Positions 33,292 to 42,442 of a stretch of 53,567 bases of DNA are shown here, one piece after another. Below the pieces are notes generated by a model. The model worked only from the letters and a program-made list of their open reading frames with translations, searched no databases and was not told the DNA's origin. Position 1 is the first letter of the stretch; each line of letters begins with the position of its first letter. Made by a program: the position numbers and the translations under genes. Source of the stretch: JACKBJ01 sp964549495 (GTDB lineage: Bacteria; Chloroflexota; Anaerolineae; Epilineales; Epilineaceae); NCBI GenBank assembly GCA_964549495.1, contig CAZJWJ010000030.1:1-53567 (forward strand), given 5' to 3'.

Positions 33292-35592
33292 ATGACGAAG
33301 TCACAGCCCTTCCTCCTGGCCCTGTTCGTCGGAGCCGGCATCCTCACCGCGGCCGGGCTCGGTCTGGTCGTCCACGCGGCCTCGGACAGCGAGCGTGACG
33401 TCTCGCGCAGGGTCGAAAGGATGTCCGCCACAGAGCTGCGTGCCAGCCGGCCGATGACCACGGCGACCGCAAGCGCTACGGTCTCTGCGACCTCGACCCT
33501 CACGCCGACGTCGACGCCCAGCCCGTCACCGACCCGGCCCGCCTACATGCCCCTTGCCAGTCTGAATCTGGACAAGGACGATCTGGCCGAGCCCTGGCTG
33601 CACTTCGGACCGCGGGACCTGGCTCGGCCCCTGCGCTTGCCGACCCTCGACGGAACGCTGGGCATCCTGCCCGGCGATCCGGGTGACGAGAGCTACATCT
33701 TCATCGGCCGGCATCCTTACTCGATTCTGTCGCAGCAGATCTGGGAGGCCAGCGTCCAGCGCCTGGTCGAGACCTCGCCGACCGACGTCCACTGGGTCTT
33801 CATGGCCTACGAGGACAGCGACGAGGCGGCGGAGGCGGTCGTGCAGGCCCAGCGCGATCGGATCTTCGAGGAGATCGACCGTCTGGCGGCCGATCGTGCC
33901 CACTGGGAGGAGCACCTGCACTTCGTGAAGGTCAATCCGATGACCCTCGACAGCTGGTTCACCTACCTGCTCCAGGACTGGGGTAGCTCGAACCCGTTGG
34001 CGGTCGTCCGCTGGCAGGAAGGCGGGCAGCCGATCGAGCGGACCCTCGACACCACGGCCGACAGTGGGTGGGCGCCGCAAATCGGCCAGGACGATCCGAT
34101 GGAAGGCGGCCTGGCCTGGTTCGGTCTGGCCTGCAACGGAGAGGATCCCGCGCAATCGGTCGAGGGCAAGATCGCCCTCGTCGAGCGCGGCGTCTGCCCC
34201 TTTACCGACAAGGTGCTCAACGCCGAGCGCTTTGGCGCGACCGGCGTCCTGATGTTCTCCGACGATCGGCCCAAGACCCAGATGGCCGGCAGCTGCGAGA
34301 CCTGCCCCAACATTTCGGTGGTGATGATCGACCAGGCCCCCGGCCGGGAGATCCGCGACCAACTCGTCGGGGGCAACGAGGTGACGGTCTCGGTCTCCAA
34401 CTTCTGGGCCCAAGCCCACGGTTTCGGCATCGATCACGACGGCCTGCTGCGCGAGTTCGGCTGGATCCCCTATGGCTTCCCGCAGTACCACACGCATCAG
34501 TTCGACCTCTACGAGCAGATCGCCTTCGAGGCCCAGCATTACCACTTCGAGCATGGCATCAAGTCGCGCATGCGGGCCGAGGAGGAGGCCGGCGAGGTCG
34601 AGGTGGTGCCGGTCTTCGAGGGCGTCCTGGCTTCGGACCCGACCTGGTCGGGCCGGCGGTCCATCGCCGAGGTCGAGCTGCCCTCGGCCGAGGAGATGAA
34701 GCAGTTCGACAAGCTCGAGGTCGACTTGAAGCTGGCCTGCCGCAATGGCGAGGACGCGAGCTGCGGCGACTGGGACTACCTGGTCTACCTCTACCTTTGC
34801 GACGATCCGGACAACCCGAACGCCTGCGACAACGAGATCGGCCGCTTCATCACGGCCTACAAGCGCCAGAGCCATTGGGTGACCGACATCTCGCCCATGT
34901 TGGGCTACTTCCAGGAAGGTGGAACGGTTCGGCTGGGCTTCTGGACGGTCCAGCCCTACGTGCTCGACATGAGCTTGCGGTTCGGAAAGAGCGAAGAGGC
35001 CAAGGCCGCCGGCGGCGAGAACCTGGTCCCCAGCGGCCTGCAGCCGCTCTTCGGGCCGAACGGGCGCTTCAACCGAACCTTCGACGAAGACTACAACGAT
35101 GCCTTCGAGCCGATCACCGTCACCGTGCCGGCCGGCGTGGAGAAGGTCGAGCTCGTCACCATCATCAGCGGCCACGGCTTCGCCGTCGACAGCGAGCAAT
35201 GCGCCGAGTTCTGCAATCACACCCACCGCTTCACCATCGACGGCGACGCGGACGATGCGGTCTACATCGACCATCCGATCATGGACGATCCGGTCGGCGC
35301 CGACATCGGCTGCGCGCTGCAGGTGCTCGAAGGGGTGACGCCGAATCAGTTCGGCACCTGGCCCTTCGGGCGGGCCGCGTGGTGTCCGGGGCAAGACGTT
35401 CCGGTGAAGCGGCACGACCTGACCGATCGGCTCGTGCCGGGCAAGGCGAGCGTCATCGAGTACTTCGGCGGGCTGCGAGGCCAGCCCTACGCGCCCGTGC
35501 GAGCGCCCGGCGTCGATCCGGAGGCCGGCTGGGACATGCGCATCGAGATGAAGAGCTTCTTGCTCTACTGGAGCCGGCCCGAAGGCGGATGA
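33292..35592 (+). CDS. exported PA-domain protein with PNGase F-like (N-glycanase) catalytic region
   Basis: About 766 aa. Segments: signal/anchor (FLLALFVGAGILTAAGLGLVV); Ser/Thr/Pro linker; a ~200-residue region with a repeated E-A-V-Q helix pattern; a PA domain (EGKIALVERGVCPFTDKVLNAE, residues about 285-365); and a C-terminal half matching PNGase F. In PNGase F the active-site Asp60 lies in CDEWD and Glu206 in CAEWC; here these read CGDWD (Asp495) and CAEFC (Glu639). NEIGRFITAY and AAWCPGQDVPV also match. Glu118 does not appear conserved. Predicted to cleave or bind N-linked glycan-peptide bonds outside the cell. ATG 33292 has GGAG 9 nt upstream; ATG 33277 is an alternative start. Confidence 0.82.
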   Translation: MTKSQPFLLALFVGAGILTAAGLGLVVHAASDSERDVSRRVERMSATELRASRPMTTATASATVSATSTLTPTSTPSPSPTRPAYMPLASLNLDKDDLAEPWLHFGPRDLARPLRLPTLDGTLGILPGDPGDESYIFIGRHPYSILSQQIWEASVQRLVETSPTDVHWVFMAYEDSDEAAEAVVQAQRDRIFEEIDRLAADRAHWEEHLHFVKVNPMTLDSWFTYLLQDWGSSNPLAVVRWQEGGQPIERTLDTTADSGWAPQIGQDDPMEGGLAWFGLACNGEDPAQSVEGKIALVERGVCPFTDKVLNAERFGATGVLMFSDDRPKTQMAGSCETCPNISVVMIDQAPGREIRDQLVGGNEVTVSVSNFWAQAHGFGIDHDGLLREFGWIPYGFPQYHTHQFDLYEQIAFEAQHYHFEHGIKSRMRAEEEAGEVEVVPVFEGVLASDPTWSGRRSIAEVELPSAEEMKQFDKLEVDLKLACRNGEDASCGDWDYLVYLYLCDDPDNPNACDNEIGRFITAYKRQSHWVTDISPMLGYFQEGGTVRLGFWTVQPYVLDMSLRFGKSEEAKAAGGENLVPSGLQPLFGPNGRFNRTFDEDYNDAFEPITVTVPAGVEKVELVTIISGHGFAVDSEQCAEFCNHTHRFTIDGDADDAVYIDHPIMDDPVGADIGCALQVLEGVTPNQFGTWPFGRAAWCPGQDVPVKRHDLTDRLVPGKASVIEYFGGLRGQPYAPVRAPGVDPEAGWDMRIEMKSFLLYWSRPEGG

Positions 35593-35630
35593 GCGCGACA
35601 TGAGCATTGCCGCTTCGGGGCCCGTGGCGA

Positions 35631-35659
35631 TTGCGATTCGCGCCGCATCCCGTTAGAAT
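35631..35659 (+). promoter_or_regulatory. sigma70-type promoter for the rhodanese gene
   Basis: TTGCGA (35631-35636), 17 nt, TAGAAT (35654-35659). Leader of about 58 nt before the ATG. With the terminator at 36418 it defines a single-gene transcription unit. Confidence 0.55.
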
Positions 35660-35723
35660 CGAAGTCGCAACGCGGGAGGAAACGCCGGCCCGCAAGGACG
35701 ACCGACATGCATTGGAGAAGGTA

Positions 35724-36395
35724 ATGATCGAATTCAAGCTGGACCGCAGGGTCTTCTATGGCCTGATGACGGTCCTGGGCGTGGGCTTGGCCTTGGGGCT
35801 GGGTCTGCTGCTCGGCAGGATAATGGGCGGGGGGCAGGAGGCGGCGGATACGCCGGCCGCCGCTCCGGAGATGGCGCAGCCGCCGGCCGATGCCGGCGGT
35901 CAGCCCGGCGCCATCACGCTCAACCCGGACGACCCGGAGGGCGCGGTCGAGATGATCCAAGGCGGGGGCCAGACGGCTCCCGATGCCGCGGCGCCAGGAC
36001 AGCCGGCGCCGAGCATCGACTACGCTGCCTTGGGCATCAACGCCGATGGCGAGTTGACGCCGGAGCAGGACGCGACGGTGCAGCGCATCTCGCAGGCGGA
36101 TGCCGAACAGAAGCTCGAGGACCCCAACGTGGTCTTCGTGGACGTGCGCTCCGACCTGGAGTTCGAGCAGGGTCACATCCCCGGTTCGCGCAACATCGTG
36201 GCCTACCAGGCCGACGACCAGCTCTCGACGCTGCCCAAGGACCAAGAGATCATTCTCTACTGTGCCTGAGCAAACGAGCACACGAGCGCCCGTGCGGCGT
36301 TCATCTTGATGCAGCAAGGCTACAGCAACGTCTCCGCGCTCCTCGGCGGCTGGAACGGTTGGGCCGGTTCCGGACTCCCCGTCAGCACCGAGTAG
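35724..36395 (+). CDS. membrane-anchored rhodanese with in-frame TGA, probable selenoprotein
   Basis: Read through the TGA at 36267-36269 this gives 223 residues. There is one N-terminal membrane segment (residues 10-30), an Ala/Pro/Gly linker of about 80 residues, then a rhodanese domain with VVFVDVRSDLEFEQGHIPGSRNI. The active-site loop reads ILYCA, then TGA (codon 182), then ANEHTSARAAF. Relatives of this rhodanese type commonly read CAC-P-N-E-x-T-S-A, so the TGA aligns with the second Cys. The conserved end GGWNGWAG follows in frame to TAG (36393). GGAG lies 6 nt before the ATG. The rhodanese transfers sulfur via the active-site Cys (Cys180 here). Selenocysteine is the best explanation; a sequencing error or a recent nonsense mutation cannot be excluded. 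Confidence 0.7.
36275..36299 (+). promoter_or_regulatory. candidate SECIS-like stem-loop after the TGA
   Basis: CG-A-GCAC pairs with GTGC-GG-CG around a 10-nt loop. An alternative fold pairs CACG (36281-36284) with CGTG (36291-36294) around loop AGCGCC, placing a G at loop position 2, as bacterial SECIS elements favour. The apical loop begins 12-15 nt after the TGA, near the short end of the expected range. The stem is modest, so this is suggestive only. Confidence 0.4.
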
Positions 36396-36417
36396 TCGAG
36401 AAGATCGAAGACGATCG

Positions 36418-36447
36418 AGAGCCCCGGATACACGTCCGGGGCTCTTT
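36418..36447 (+). terminator. intrinsic terminator of the rhodanese gene
   Basis: An 11-bp stem (AGAGCCCCGGA/TCCGGGGCTCT, 6-nt loop TACACG) ends in a short T-run (TTT). It starts 22 nt after the TAG and 148 nt after the TGA, which supports the TAG as the true stop. Confidence 0.75.
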
Positions 36448-36486
36448 GGCTATTCTGGTGCGATCGGTCTGGCTGCGGAGATCTAG

Positions 36487-38826
36487 TCAACGATCCTCCG
36501 GACCATCCTCGGCGAATCCATCACCGGGCTCCTGGTCGATGTTGTGCGCTTCGAGCAGCTGGCGCAGTCTGGCCAGCGCGTCGGCACCGCGCACGCGCAG
36601 TAGCGGTCCCTCGGGCTGATACGGCTCGACACCGCTGGGCAACGATGGATCGTCCAGGAGGGCTTCGAGCGCGTCTTTGGTTTCCAGCTCCACCCACCGG
36701 TCCTCGTGAATCCGGGCCTTGCCGAAGCAGCCGGTGATGCTCAGGATGCGCCGTTCGATCCAGGTTGGGACTTGCGAGGGCCGCAGGAGCCGCTTCCACA
36801 TGTCGATCTGGGCCTGAGCATCCAGGGATTCTTCGTCCAAGGCGCGCCGGATGGCCTCGGCATCCAGGCACCAACCTTCTTCCGGTGAGCCCGAGGCAAT
36901 GCGCTGCAGTCGTCCCCACACCCGCAGCGTCGGGATTCCGCGCGAGTAGGCGACGACCCCGGACCGCTCCACGCGGACGCTCCTGACGGGATCGCCCTCC
37001 CGTGCCGGAGAGATGACCAGGCCCACCGTGGGACCCAGGGCGTCCAGATCGCAACCCGGTTCGACCACGGCGACGTGGTCGGAGCATCGCCTCAGCGATG
37101 CCGAACGGTCCGCGTCGACCAAGAGGTCGAGCGTGGCGGCGCGATCGACCTGGATCAGTCGCAAACCGCGACGGATGGTGACCTGCTCGTGCAGGGCCTG
37201 CCAATCCTCCAGATTCCGTCGAACGTTCTGCGGGAGATCTTGGCCCGTCAGCGACTCGAGGCGCTCGGCGATGCGATCGGCATCCAGTCCCGCTCGTTGT
37301 CCGCGATAGACGCTATCGGGCGTGAGCTCCAGTTCGATCGCACGATCCAGGCTGACCCGATCGGCGAAGACCTCCAGCTCGCTCAAGAGCTCGACCGGAA
37401 TGGGTCCCATGGCCACGATCCGGCCGGTGGGTTGCACGATCAGCGGGCTCGCACCGCTTGCCGTGGGGCCGACCTCGGGTGCCGGGCCGTCGTTCAACAG
37501 GTGCTGGCCCATGGAGTTGATCCGAAAGGCCAGGCTTTCGTAGGACCACGATTCGTGGAGTTCGCTGACGGATTTGCGGTCGACGCGCAGGTCCAGGAGT
37601 CCGATCCAATGCAGACTGGCCAGCATCAGCTGGACGACCGGGGCCTCGACCAACTCCCAGCCGCGCGCCTCGCTGGGCACCTGCCCCCAGGCATTGGCGC
37701 TGTATCGCCGGCCGTAGGTGGAGGCAGGCAGAAGGAAGTCTCGGTCGACCGAGCGCAGAAGGGTCTCGAAGGACTCGGTGGCATGCCAGCGACCATCGGC
37801 GCCGAAGCTCGCGAGCACCTTTCGGAGGCGCGCCCGCGCTTGGATGACGTTGCGAGGGGCGGGCGCGTCGGCCCAATCCGAATCACGCCAATAGATCTTC
37901 GGCGCGACCCGCAATTCGTTCCAAGGGGTCGGGCGATCCAAGAAGGCCAAGCAGCGAGCGGCACGATCGGCCGGTGATGCCTTCCAGAATTCGGCCGCCG
38001 CGGCATCGTCGACGACCAGTCGCTGCTCGGGCCTGTGCTGCGCCAGCCCGAGGCTGACGATCAGTTCGCGCAAGAAGCGCAATCGGGCCAGGTCGTTCTC
38101 GTCCTCGATGTACTCGGCCTCGTAGACCAGGCCGATTTCCTGGCAGACCTTCTTGATCTCCCGCTTGGCCAGCAGTTCGCTGCGCTTGAGCAGCTTGGGC
38201 GGCGAGTTCGACCACAGGCTGATGACCCGGTACAAGGTCCGGGTCAGGGTCTCGATGTTGCCGATCTCATCTGCACCACGCTCGGGAATCGGTCCTTCGG
38301 CGAGGGGCGTGGGCTTGCGCAGATCGGGCCAGACCTCCCTCGGGATGACGTAGAGGTTGGCCAAGCCGAAGTCGATCACGCTCGAACCGGTCGCACTGCC
38401 GGTACCCAGCAGGAGGCCGACCCGCTCCAGTCGTGCCACGACGTCTTGTGCGGCCACGGCCCGGCTATCGGGGCGACCCGCGTCCAGATGGTCCGAAGCG
38501 CGCCACCCGGAAGCGGAGCGGCGTGGTGGCTCGGCGACGCCGAGCTCGACCAATCCCTCGTACAGCGAGGCGGCTCGCATTCGCCCGCCGGCCAGCTGCA
38601 CCAAGTCCAAGGCCCGTCGCGATGATCGATCCAAAGCCTCGATCGAGGCCTTCGATCGACCGGGCCGAGACAGTTGCTCGACCAGCCAGGTGACCCGTTG
38701 CTCCTTGTTCCAGTCCCTCGGATCCCGACCCAAGGCCTGGCACTGCCGCCCCAGGCATTTGTGATGATAGTCCGGTAGCAGTTGGGAGAGACCTGGCAGG
38801 TCGGGTGGGTCCAGTTGCGAATTCAT
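36487..38826 (-). CDS. helicase-associated protein with XPB/Ssl2 N-terminal-like domain (large paralogue)
   Basis: 779 aa, no helicase motifs of its own. The N-terminus is helical, with SSRRALDLVQLAGGRMRAASLYEGL resembling a winged-helix repeat split over two helices. Residues about 500-600 carry the XPB N-terminal (Helicase_C_3) pattern: PLIVQPTGRIVAM, LELTPDSVYRGQRAGLDADR, QDLPQNVRRNLEDWQ. Actinobacterial genomes often place such a protein next to an XPB-type helicase. The ATG at 38826 overlaps the previous gene's TGA (ATGA). Probably an accessory or DNA-binding partner of the XPB-like helicase two genes upstream; its exact role is unknown. Confidence 0.72.
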   Translation of the reverse strand: MNSQLDPPDLPGLSQLLPDYHHKCLGRQCQALGRDPRDWNKEQRVTWLVEQLSRPGRSKASIEALDRSSRRALDLVQLAGGRMRAASLYEGLVELGVAEPPRRSASGWRASDHLDAGRPDSRAVAAQDVVARLERVGLLLGTGSATGSSVIDFGLANLYVIPREVWPDLRKPTPLAEGPIPERGADEIGNIETLTRTLYRVISLWSNSPPKLLKRSELLAKREIKKVCQEIGLVYEAEYIEDENDLARLRFLRELIVSLGLAQHRPEQRLVVDDAAAAEFWKASPADRAARCLAFLDRPTPWNELRVAPKIYWRDSDWADAPAPRNVIQARARLRKVLASFGADGRWHATESFETLLRSVDRDFLLPASTYGRRYSANAWGQVPSEARGWELVEAPVVQLMLASLHWIGLLDLRVDRKSVSELHESWSYESLAFRINSMGQHLLNDGPAPEVGPTASGASPLIVQPTGRIVAMGPIPVELLSELEVFADRVSLDRAIELELTPDSVYRGQRAGLDADRIAERLESLTGQDLPQNVRRNLEDWQALHEQVTIRRGLRLIQVDRAATLDLLVDADRSASLRRCSDHVAVVEPGCDLDALGPTVGLVISPAREGDPVRSVRVERSGVVAYSRGIPTLRVWGRLQRIASGSPEEGWCLDAEAIRRALDEESLDAQAQIDMWKRLLRPSQVPTWIERRILSITGCFGKARIHEDRWVELETKDALEALLDDPSLPSGVEPYQPEGPLLRVRGADALARLRQLLEAHNIDQEPGDGFAEDGPEDR

Positions 38827-40751
38827 GCGCGCCTTCCCTTGTGCCCGTCTTCGAGGACGCCTTCGTCCAGGACCCGAGGGCGGTGTCCGACCGATTCGAG
38901 CTCCTCGATCAAGCGCGCCACGTCGTCCTCCTCCACCAGCCAGCGGGTTTCGGATACCCGGTACACGATCCGCTCGCGAATCCCGGTCACGGCCAACAGG
39001 GATCGCGCCACGCTCCGGTCGGCCAGCTCGATCATCGCGGCCCCAGTCAGGAGGTTGACACGGCCCCAAGCGCCGGCCCAGTCCTCGATCCGCTCCCGCA
39101 GGCCTGCGTCGACGATGCCCATGCCCTGTAGTCGATCGATCAAGGCCTCCATGCTCTCGCCGGACTCCAGTACCTTGCAGACCGTGTCAGGGCCCAGGTG
39201 AACCCGGATGCGGCTGCCCGAGTCGATCAATTCCAGCCGGCCGATTCCCGATAGGGCCGCCAGCCCGTCCAGCGCGTCCAGACCGACCGGAAGCGTACAC
39301 ATACTGCGGTCTTGGCCCCACTCGATCTCCAGCTTCGGCGGTGGACGCTTCTCGAATCGGACGAGCATGCAGCGCGCCGCCAGCTCCGTGCGGCGGATCG
39401 CGCGCGGGCGGCCCTCGGCGTCGCGAGCCAGTTGGACCAGGCCCAGCCAACGCAAGGGGCCCAGGATCAGGCGGCGCAGCAGCACGGAGCCCACCTCGCT
39501 CCAAGCTCCTGGATCCTCTGACCCCTGGACCTGTTGCCTCCCAGCCGGTGCCAGACCGAAGCCGGAGTAGTCCATTTCGGGGATGAATCGATGGCGATCG
39601 ACGATCCCTTCGAGGGCGAGGAAACGATCGAAATCCACCCAGCCCTCGTCGCCGAGTCCCTCTCCGGGCATTCCGCGAAGGCTCTCGACAAGGCTGTGGG
39701 CGTGAAAACGCAGCAGATGGTTGAAGTCGTTGGGGACCGGTTGGGGATAGGCCGAACGACGAAACGCGTTCAGCTCGCCGGCGACGAGCGCTTCGGAGAT
39801 CGGATCCCAGATGCCATAACGCAGTTCGAGCCAGGCTTGGATCCATCCGCTCATGAATCCTTCGTATCCAGATCCGCAGATCCGCTCGATCACCTCCGGC
39901 CGTGTCACCAGCAGCTCCCGGTCGCTTTCGTCCGCCTCCAGGCAGCCGGCGTAGATCAGCATCGAAGCGTAGAAGGCGGGCGCGGCCGGTTCCCCGAGCC
40001 CCAGGGCCTGCTCGAGCGCTGCCCGCGCATGGTCCTCGAGCCAGGCGCCAGCGGGAACGATGGGGACGGAGCGGACCGAGCGGTCCCCCGACGACGAGGG
40101 CCACCGCCGGTCCGGATGAAGGGTCGGTTCGCTCCAGCTCACCCCATCCGGCCAGGGCCAGGCCTGGACGATCGGCTCGATGCGGCTCAGGCAGGACCAG
40201 GCGCGAAGGAGCATGGCCAAGGGATCGATCGGTGGATCGATCCTCCAGCCTCCCGGATCGACACCAGGGGTCACCGCATCGACGGGCAGGAGCCAGGCCA
40301 GCGACTCGTAGGGAACCCACTCCTGCAATCCACCGAAATCCAGGACCAATCCCCGTTGCCGGAGCTCGCCCAAGATAGCCTCCATGGCGTCGGAATCCGT
40401 TGGCAGTCCCGAGATCTCCATCGATTGGACCAGTTCGGCCAGCGTGTGAGGCAGGACCGACTCGTCCTCCGGGCCCGCCAGGGCGACCAGGCCCAAGACC
40501 ATCCTCGCCGGAGGGTCGAGGCCCGCGATCGCGCCGGCCAGGTCCTCCGGCGACCGGTAGGCTTGGTGGATCCCCTCCATGATCTCTTCTCGACTCCGGC
40601 CCTGCAGGCTCCAACCATTGAGTCGGGCCACCTCGCGAAGCTCGGCTACGGTCTGACGCTCCGTGAAATCGAGGATCGCCTCCTTGTCCGCCAGCTCGTC
40701 GAACTGCTCGTCGGAGCTCAGGACTTGCCACATCGACGCTGGATTCGTCAT
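38823..40751 (-). CDS. helicase-associated protein (small paralogue)
   Basis: 642 aa. It shares the architecture of the following gene: an N-terminal helical region (ELREVARLNGWSLQGRSREE, SAP/rho-like), a winged-helix-like repeat (LDPPARMVLGLVALAG), and a degenerate XPB-N-type segment (HLGPDTVCKVLESGESMEAL then RERIEDWAGAWGRVNLL). No ATPase motif is present. Start ATG 40751 and stop both lie in ATGA overlaps, so stoichiometric co-production with the helicase and the larger paralogue is likely. Function inferred from neighbourhood only. Confidence 0.65.
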   Translation of the reverse strand: MTNPASMWQVLSSDEQFDELADKEAILDFTERQTVAELREVARLNGWSLQGRSREEIMEGIHQAYRSPEDLAGAIAGLDPPARMVLGLVALAGPEDESVLPHTLAELVQSMEISGLPTDSDAMEAILGELRQRGLVLDFGGLQEWVPYESLAWLLPVDAVTPGVDPGGWRIDPPIDPLAMLLRAWSCLSRIEPIVQAWPWPDGVSWSEPTLHPDRRWPSSSGDRSVRSVPIVPAGAWLEDHARAALEQALGLGEPAAPAFYASMLIYAGCLEADESDRELLVTRPEVIERICGSGYEGFMSGWIQAWLELRYGIWDPISEALVAGELNAFRRSAYPQPVPNDFNHLLRFHAHSLVESLRGMPGEGLGDEGWVDFDRFLALEGIVDRHRFIPEMDYSGFGLAPAGRQQVQGSEDPGAWSEVGSVLLRRLILGPLRWLGLVQLARDAEGRPRAIRRTELAARCMLVRFEKRPPPKLEIEWGQDRSMCTLPVGLDALDGLAALSGIGRLELIDSGSRIRVHLGPDTVCKVLESGESMEALIDRLQGMGIVDAGLRERIEDWAGAWGRVNLLTGAAMIELADRSVARSLLAVTGIRERIVYRVSETRWLVEEDDVARLIEELESVGHRPRVLDEGVLEDGHKGRRA

Positions 40752-42442
40752 ACCGGCTCGAGCAGCTCGTGCTCGTACAGGATTCGATAGGCGTAGCCCT
40801 GCTCGGTCAGGAAGAGCTGGCGCCGAGCCGCGAAGCCTTGATCCGAACTGTCGCGCGTGACGATGCTGTAGAAGTGCGCTTGCCGGCCGTCCGACTTGGG
40901 CCGCAAGATCCGCCCCAGCCGTTGGGCCTCTTCCTGTCGCGACCCGAAAGTCCCGCTGACCTGGATGGCCACGTTCACGTCGGGCAGGTCGATGGAGAAG
41001 TTGGCGACCTTGGAGACCACCAGACAGCCTTCGCTGCCGCTCCGCAGCGCCTCGAAACGGCGCTCCCGCTCGGCGGTGCTGGTGCGTCCCGTGACCAAGG
41101 GAAGATCGAATCGATCCGCGATGGCCCGCAGCTGTTCGATGTACTGGCCGATGATCAAGACCCGGTCCTGGGCATGCCTCTCGAGCAGTGCTGCGACCAG
41201 ATCGATCTTGGCGGGGTTGGTGGCGGCCAGACCGTGCTTCTCGCGCGCTTCGGCCATCGCATGGCGCATCCGCAGGTCCTCCGCCATGGTCACGCGGATC
41301 TCCGTGCATTCCGCGGTGGCGATCCAGCCTTTCGACTCCAGGTCCTTCCAGGGGACATCGTACTTCTTCGGGCCGATCAGCGAGAAGACCTCGTCGGCGC
41401 GTCCGTCCTCGCGCACCAGGGTGGCGGTGAGCCCCAGGCGGCGCCGCGCTTGGATCCCGGCCGTCGCGCGAAAGACCGGAGCCGGGAGCAGATGGACCTC
41501 GTCGTAGATCAGCAAGCCCCAGTCGCGCTCGTTGAAGAGGGACATGTGCGGCATCGCGGCGTTCTTGCGCGGCCGATAGGTCAGGGTCTGATAGGTGCTG
41601 ACGGTTATCGGGCGGATGGCCTTGGTGTCACCGCTGTACTCGCCGACGGCATCCGGCGGGATGTCGGTCTTGTCGTGGAGCTCCTCGATCCACTGCCGGG
41701 CGGCGACCGTGCTGGGGCAGAGGATGAGGGTGTGGGTCTGTAGCGCGGCGATGGTCGCCAGGCCGACCACGGTCTTGCCGGCGCCGCAAGGCAGCACGAT
41801 CACACCGCTACCGCCCTGCGCGGCTCCGCCGGCGTGGAAGATCTCCACCGCCTCGGCCTGATAGCGACGCAGCTCGAAGGCTTCGCCCGTGGATCGTATC
41901 CGTTGGCGCATCTCGACGTCCAGTCGATCGCCTTCGACATAGCCGGCCAGGTCCTCCACCGGATGGCCGAGCTTGATCAGGGCCTGCTTGAGCATGCCGC
42001 GCTGGGCGGTGGGCACCTGCACGCAGAATCGATCGATCCGAGGCCCCAGCAGCGGTGCGATCGACTTGTGGTTCATCACCTCGGTCATCAAGGGCATGTC
42101 CTCAGCCTCGAGCATCAGCCCTGCGGAATGCTCGCGCAGCTTCAATCGACCGTAGCGCGAGATCTGCTCGATGATCTCGCGGCGTACGCTCTCGGGCAGA
42201 TCGTACTTACCGAACTCGACCAAGGTCGCGATGACGCCCTGGGCCTGCATGCCACTGGCCGCAGCGTTCCACAGGGACAGGGGCGAGATCCGATAGGTGT
42301 GCACATGTTCGGGGGACTTCTCGAGCTCAGCGAAGCGCGCCAGTCGGTCGCGCACCGCCGGATACCTCGGACTGGCTATCTCGACCAGCACGCTGCGGTC
42401 CGACTGGACCACCAGGGGATTCTCGGGGCGAAAGTCGGTCAC
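40748..42442 (-). CDS. XPB/Ssl2-type superfamily 2 DNA helicase
   Basis: 564 aa. An N-terminal XPB-type domain (LVVQSDRSVLVEI, YRISPLSLWNAAASGMQAQG) precedes helicase domain 1 with Q-motif LRRYQAEAVEIF, Walker A LPCGAGKTVVG and motif II YDEVH. The XPB RED signature is in LTATLVREDGRAD, followed by LIGPKKYDVPW. Domain 2 ends with QEEAQRLGRILRPKSDG. Eukaryotic XPB opens DNA in TFIIH; bacterial and archaeal XPB homologues are 3'-5' helicases thought to act in repair. Start is GTG 42442 in a GTGA overlap with the Clp-type gene, stop in an ATGA overlap with the next gene. Confidence 0.92.
   Translation of the reverse strand: MTDFRPENPLVVQSDRSVLVEIASPRYPAVRDRLARFAELEKSPEHVHTYRISPLSLWNAAASGMQAQGVIATLVEFGKYDLPESVRREIIEQISRYGRLKLREHSAGLMLEAEDMPLMTEVMNHKSIAPLLGPRIDRFCVQVPTAQRGMLKQALIKLGHPVEDLAGYVEGDRLDVEMRQRIRSTGEAFELRRYQAEAVEIFHAGGAAQGGSGVIVLPCGAGKTVVGLATIAALQTHTLILCPSTVAARQWIEELHDKTDIPPDAVGEYSGDTKAIRPITVSTYQTLTYRPRKNAAMPHMSLFNERDWGLLIYDEVHLLPAPVFRATAGIQARRRLGLTATLVREDGRADEVFSLIGPKKYDVPWKDLESKGWIATAECTEIRVTMAEDLRMRHAMAEAREKHGLAATNPAKIDLVAALLERHAQDRVLIIGQYIEQLRAIADRFDLPLVTGRTSTAERERRFEALRSGSEGCLVVSKVANFSIDLPDVNVAIQVSGTFGSRQEEAQRLGRILRPKSDGRQAHFYSIVTRDSSDQGFAARRQLFLTEQGYAYRILYEHELLEPV

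Noticed and set aside
36261..36300. Rhodanese as an ordinary truncated pseudogene
   Set aside because: The frame after TGA keeps full rhodanese similarity with no further lesion, and promoter and terminator flank the full-length frame; a fresh mutation remains possible but is less likely.
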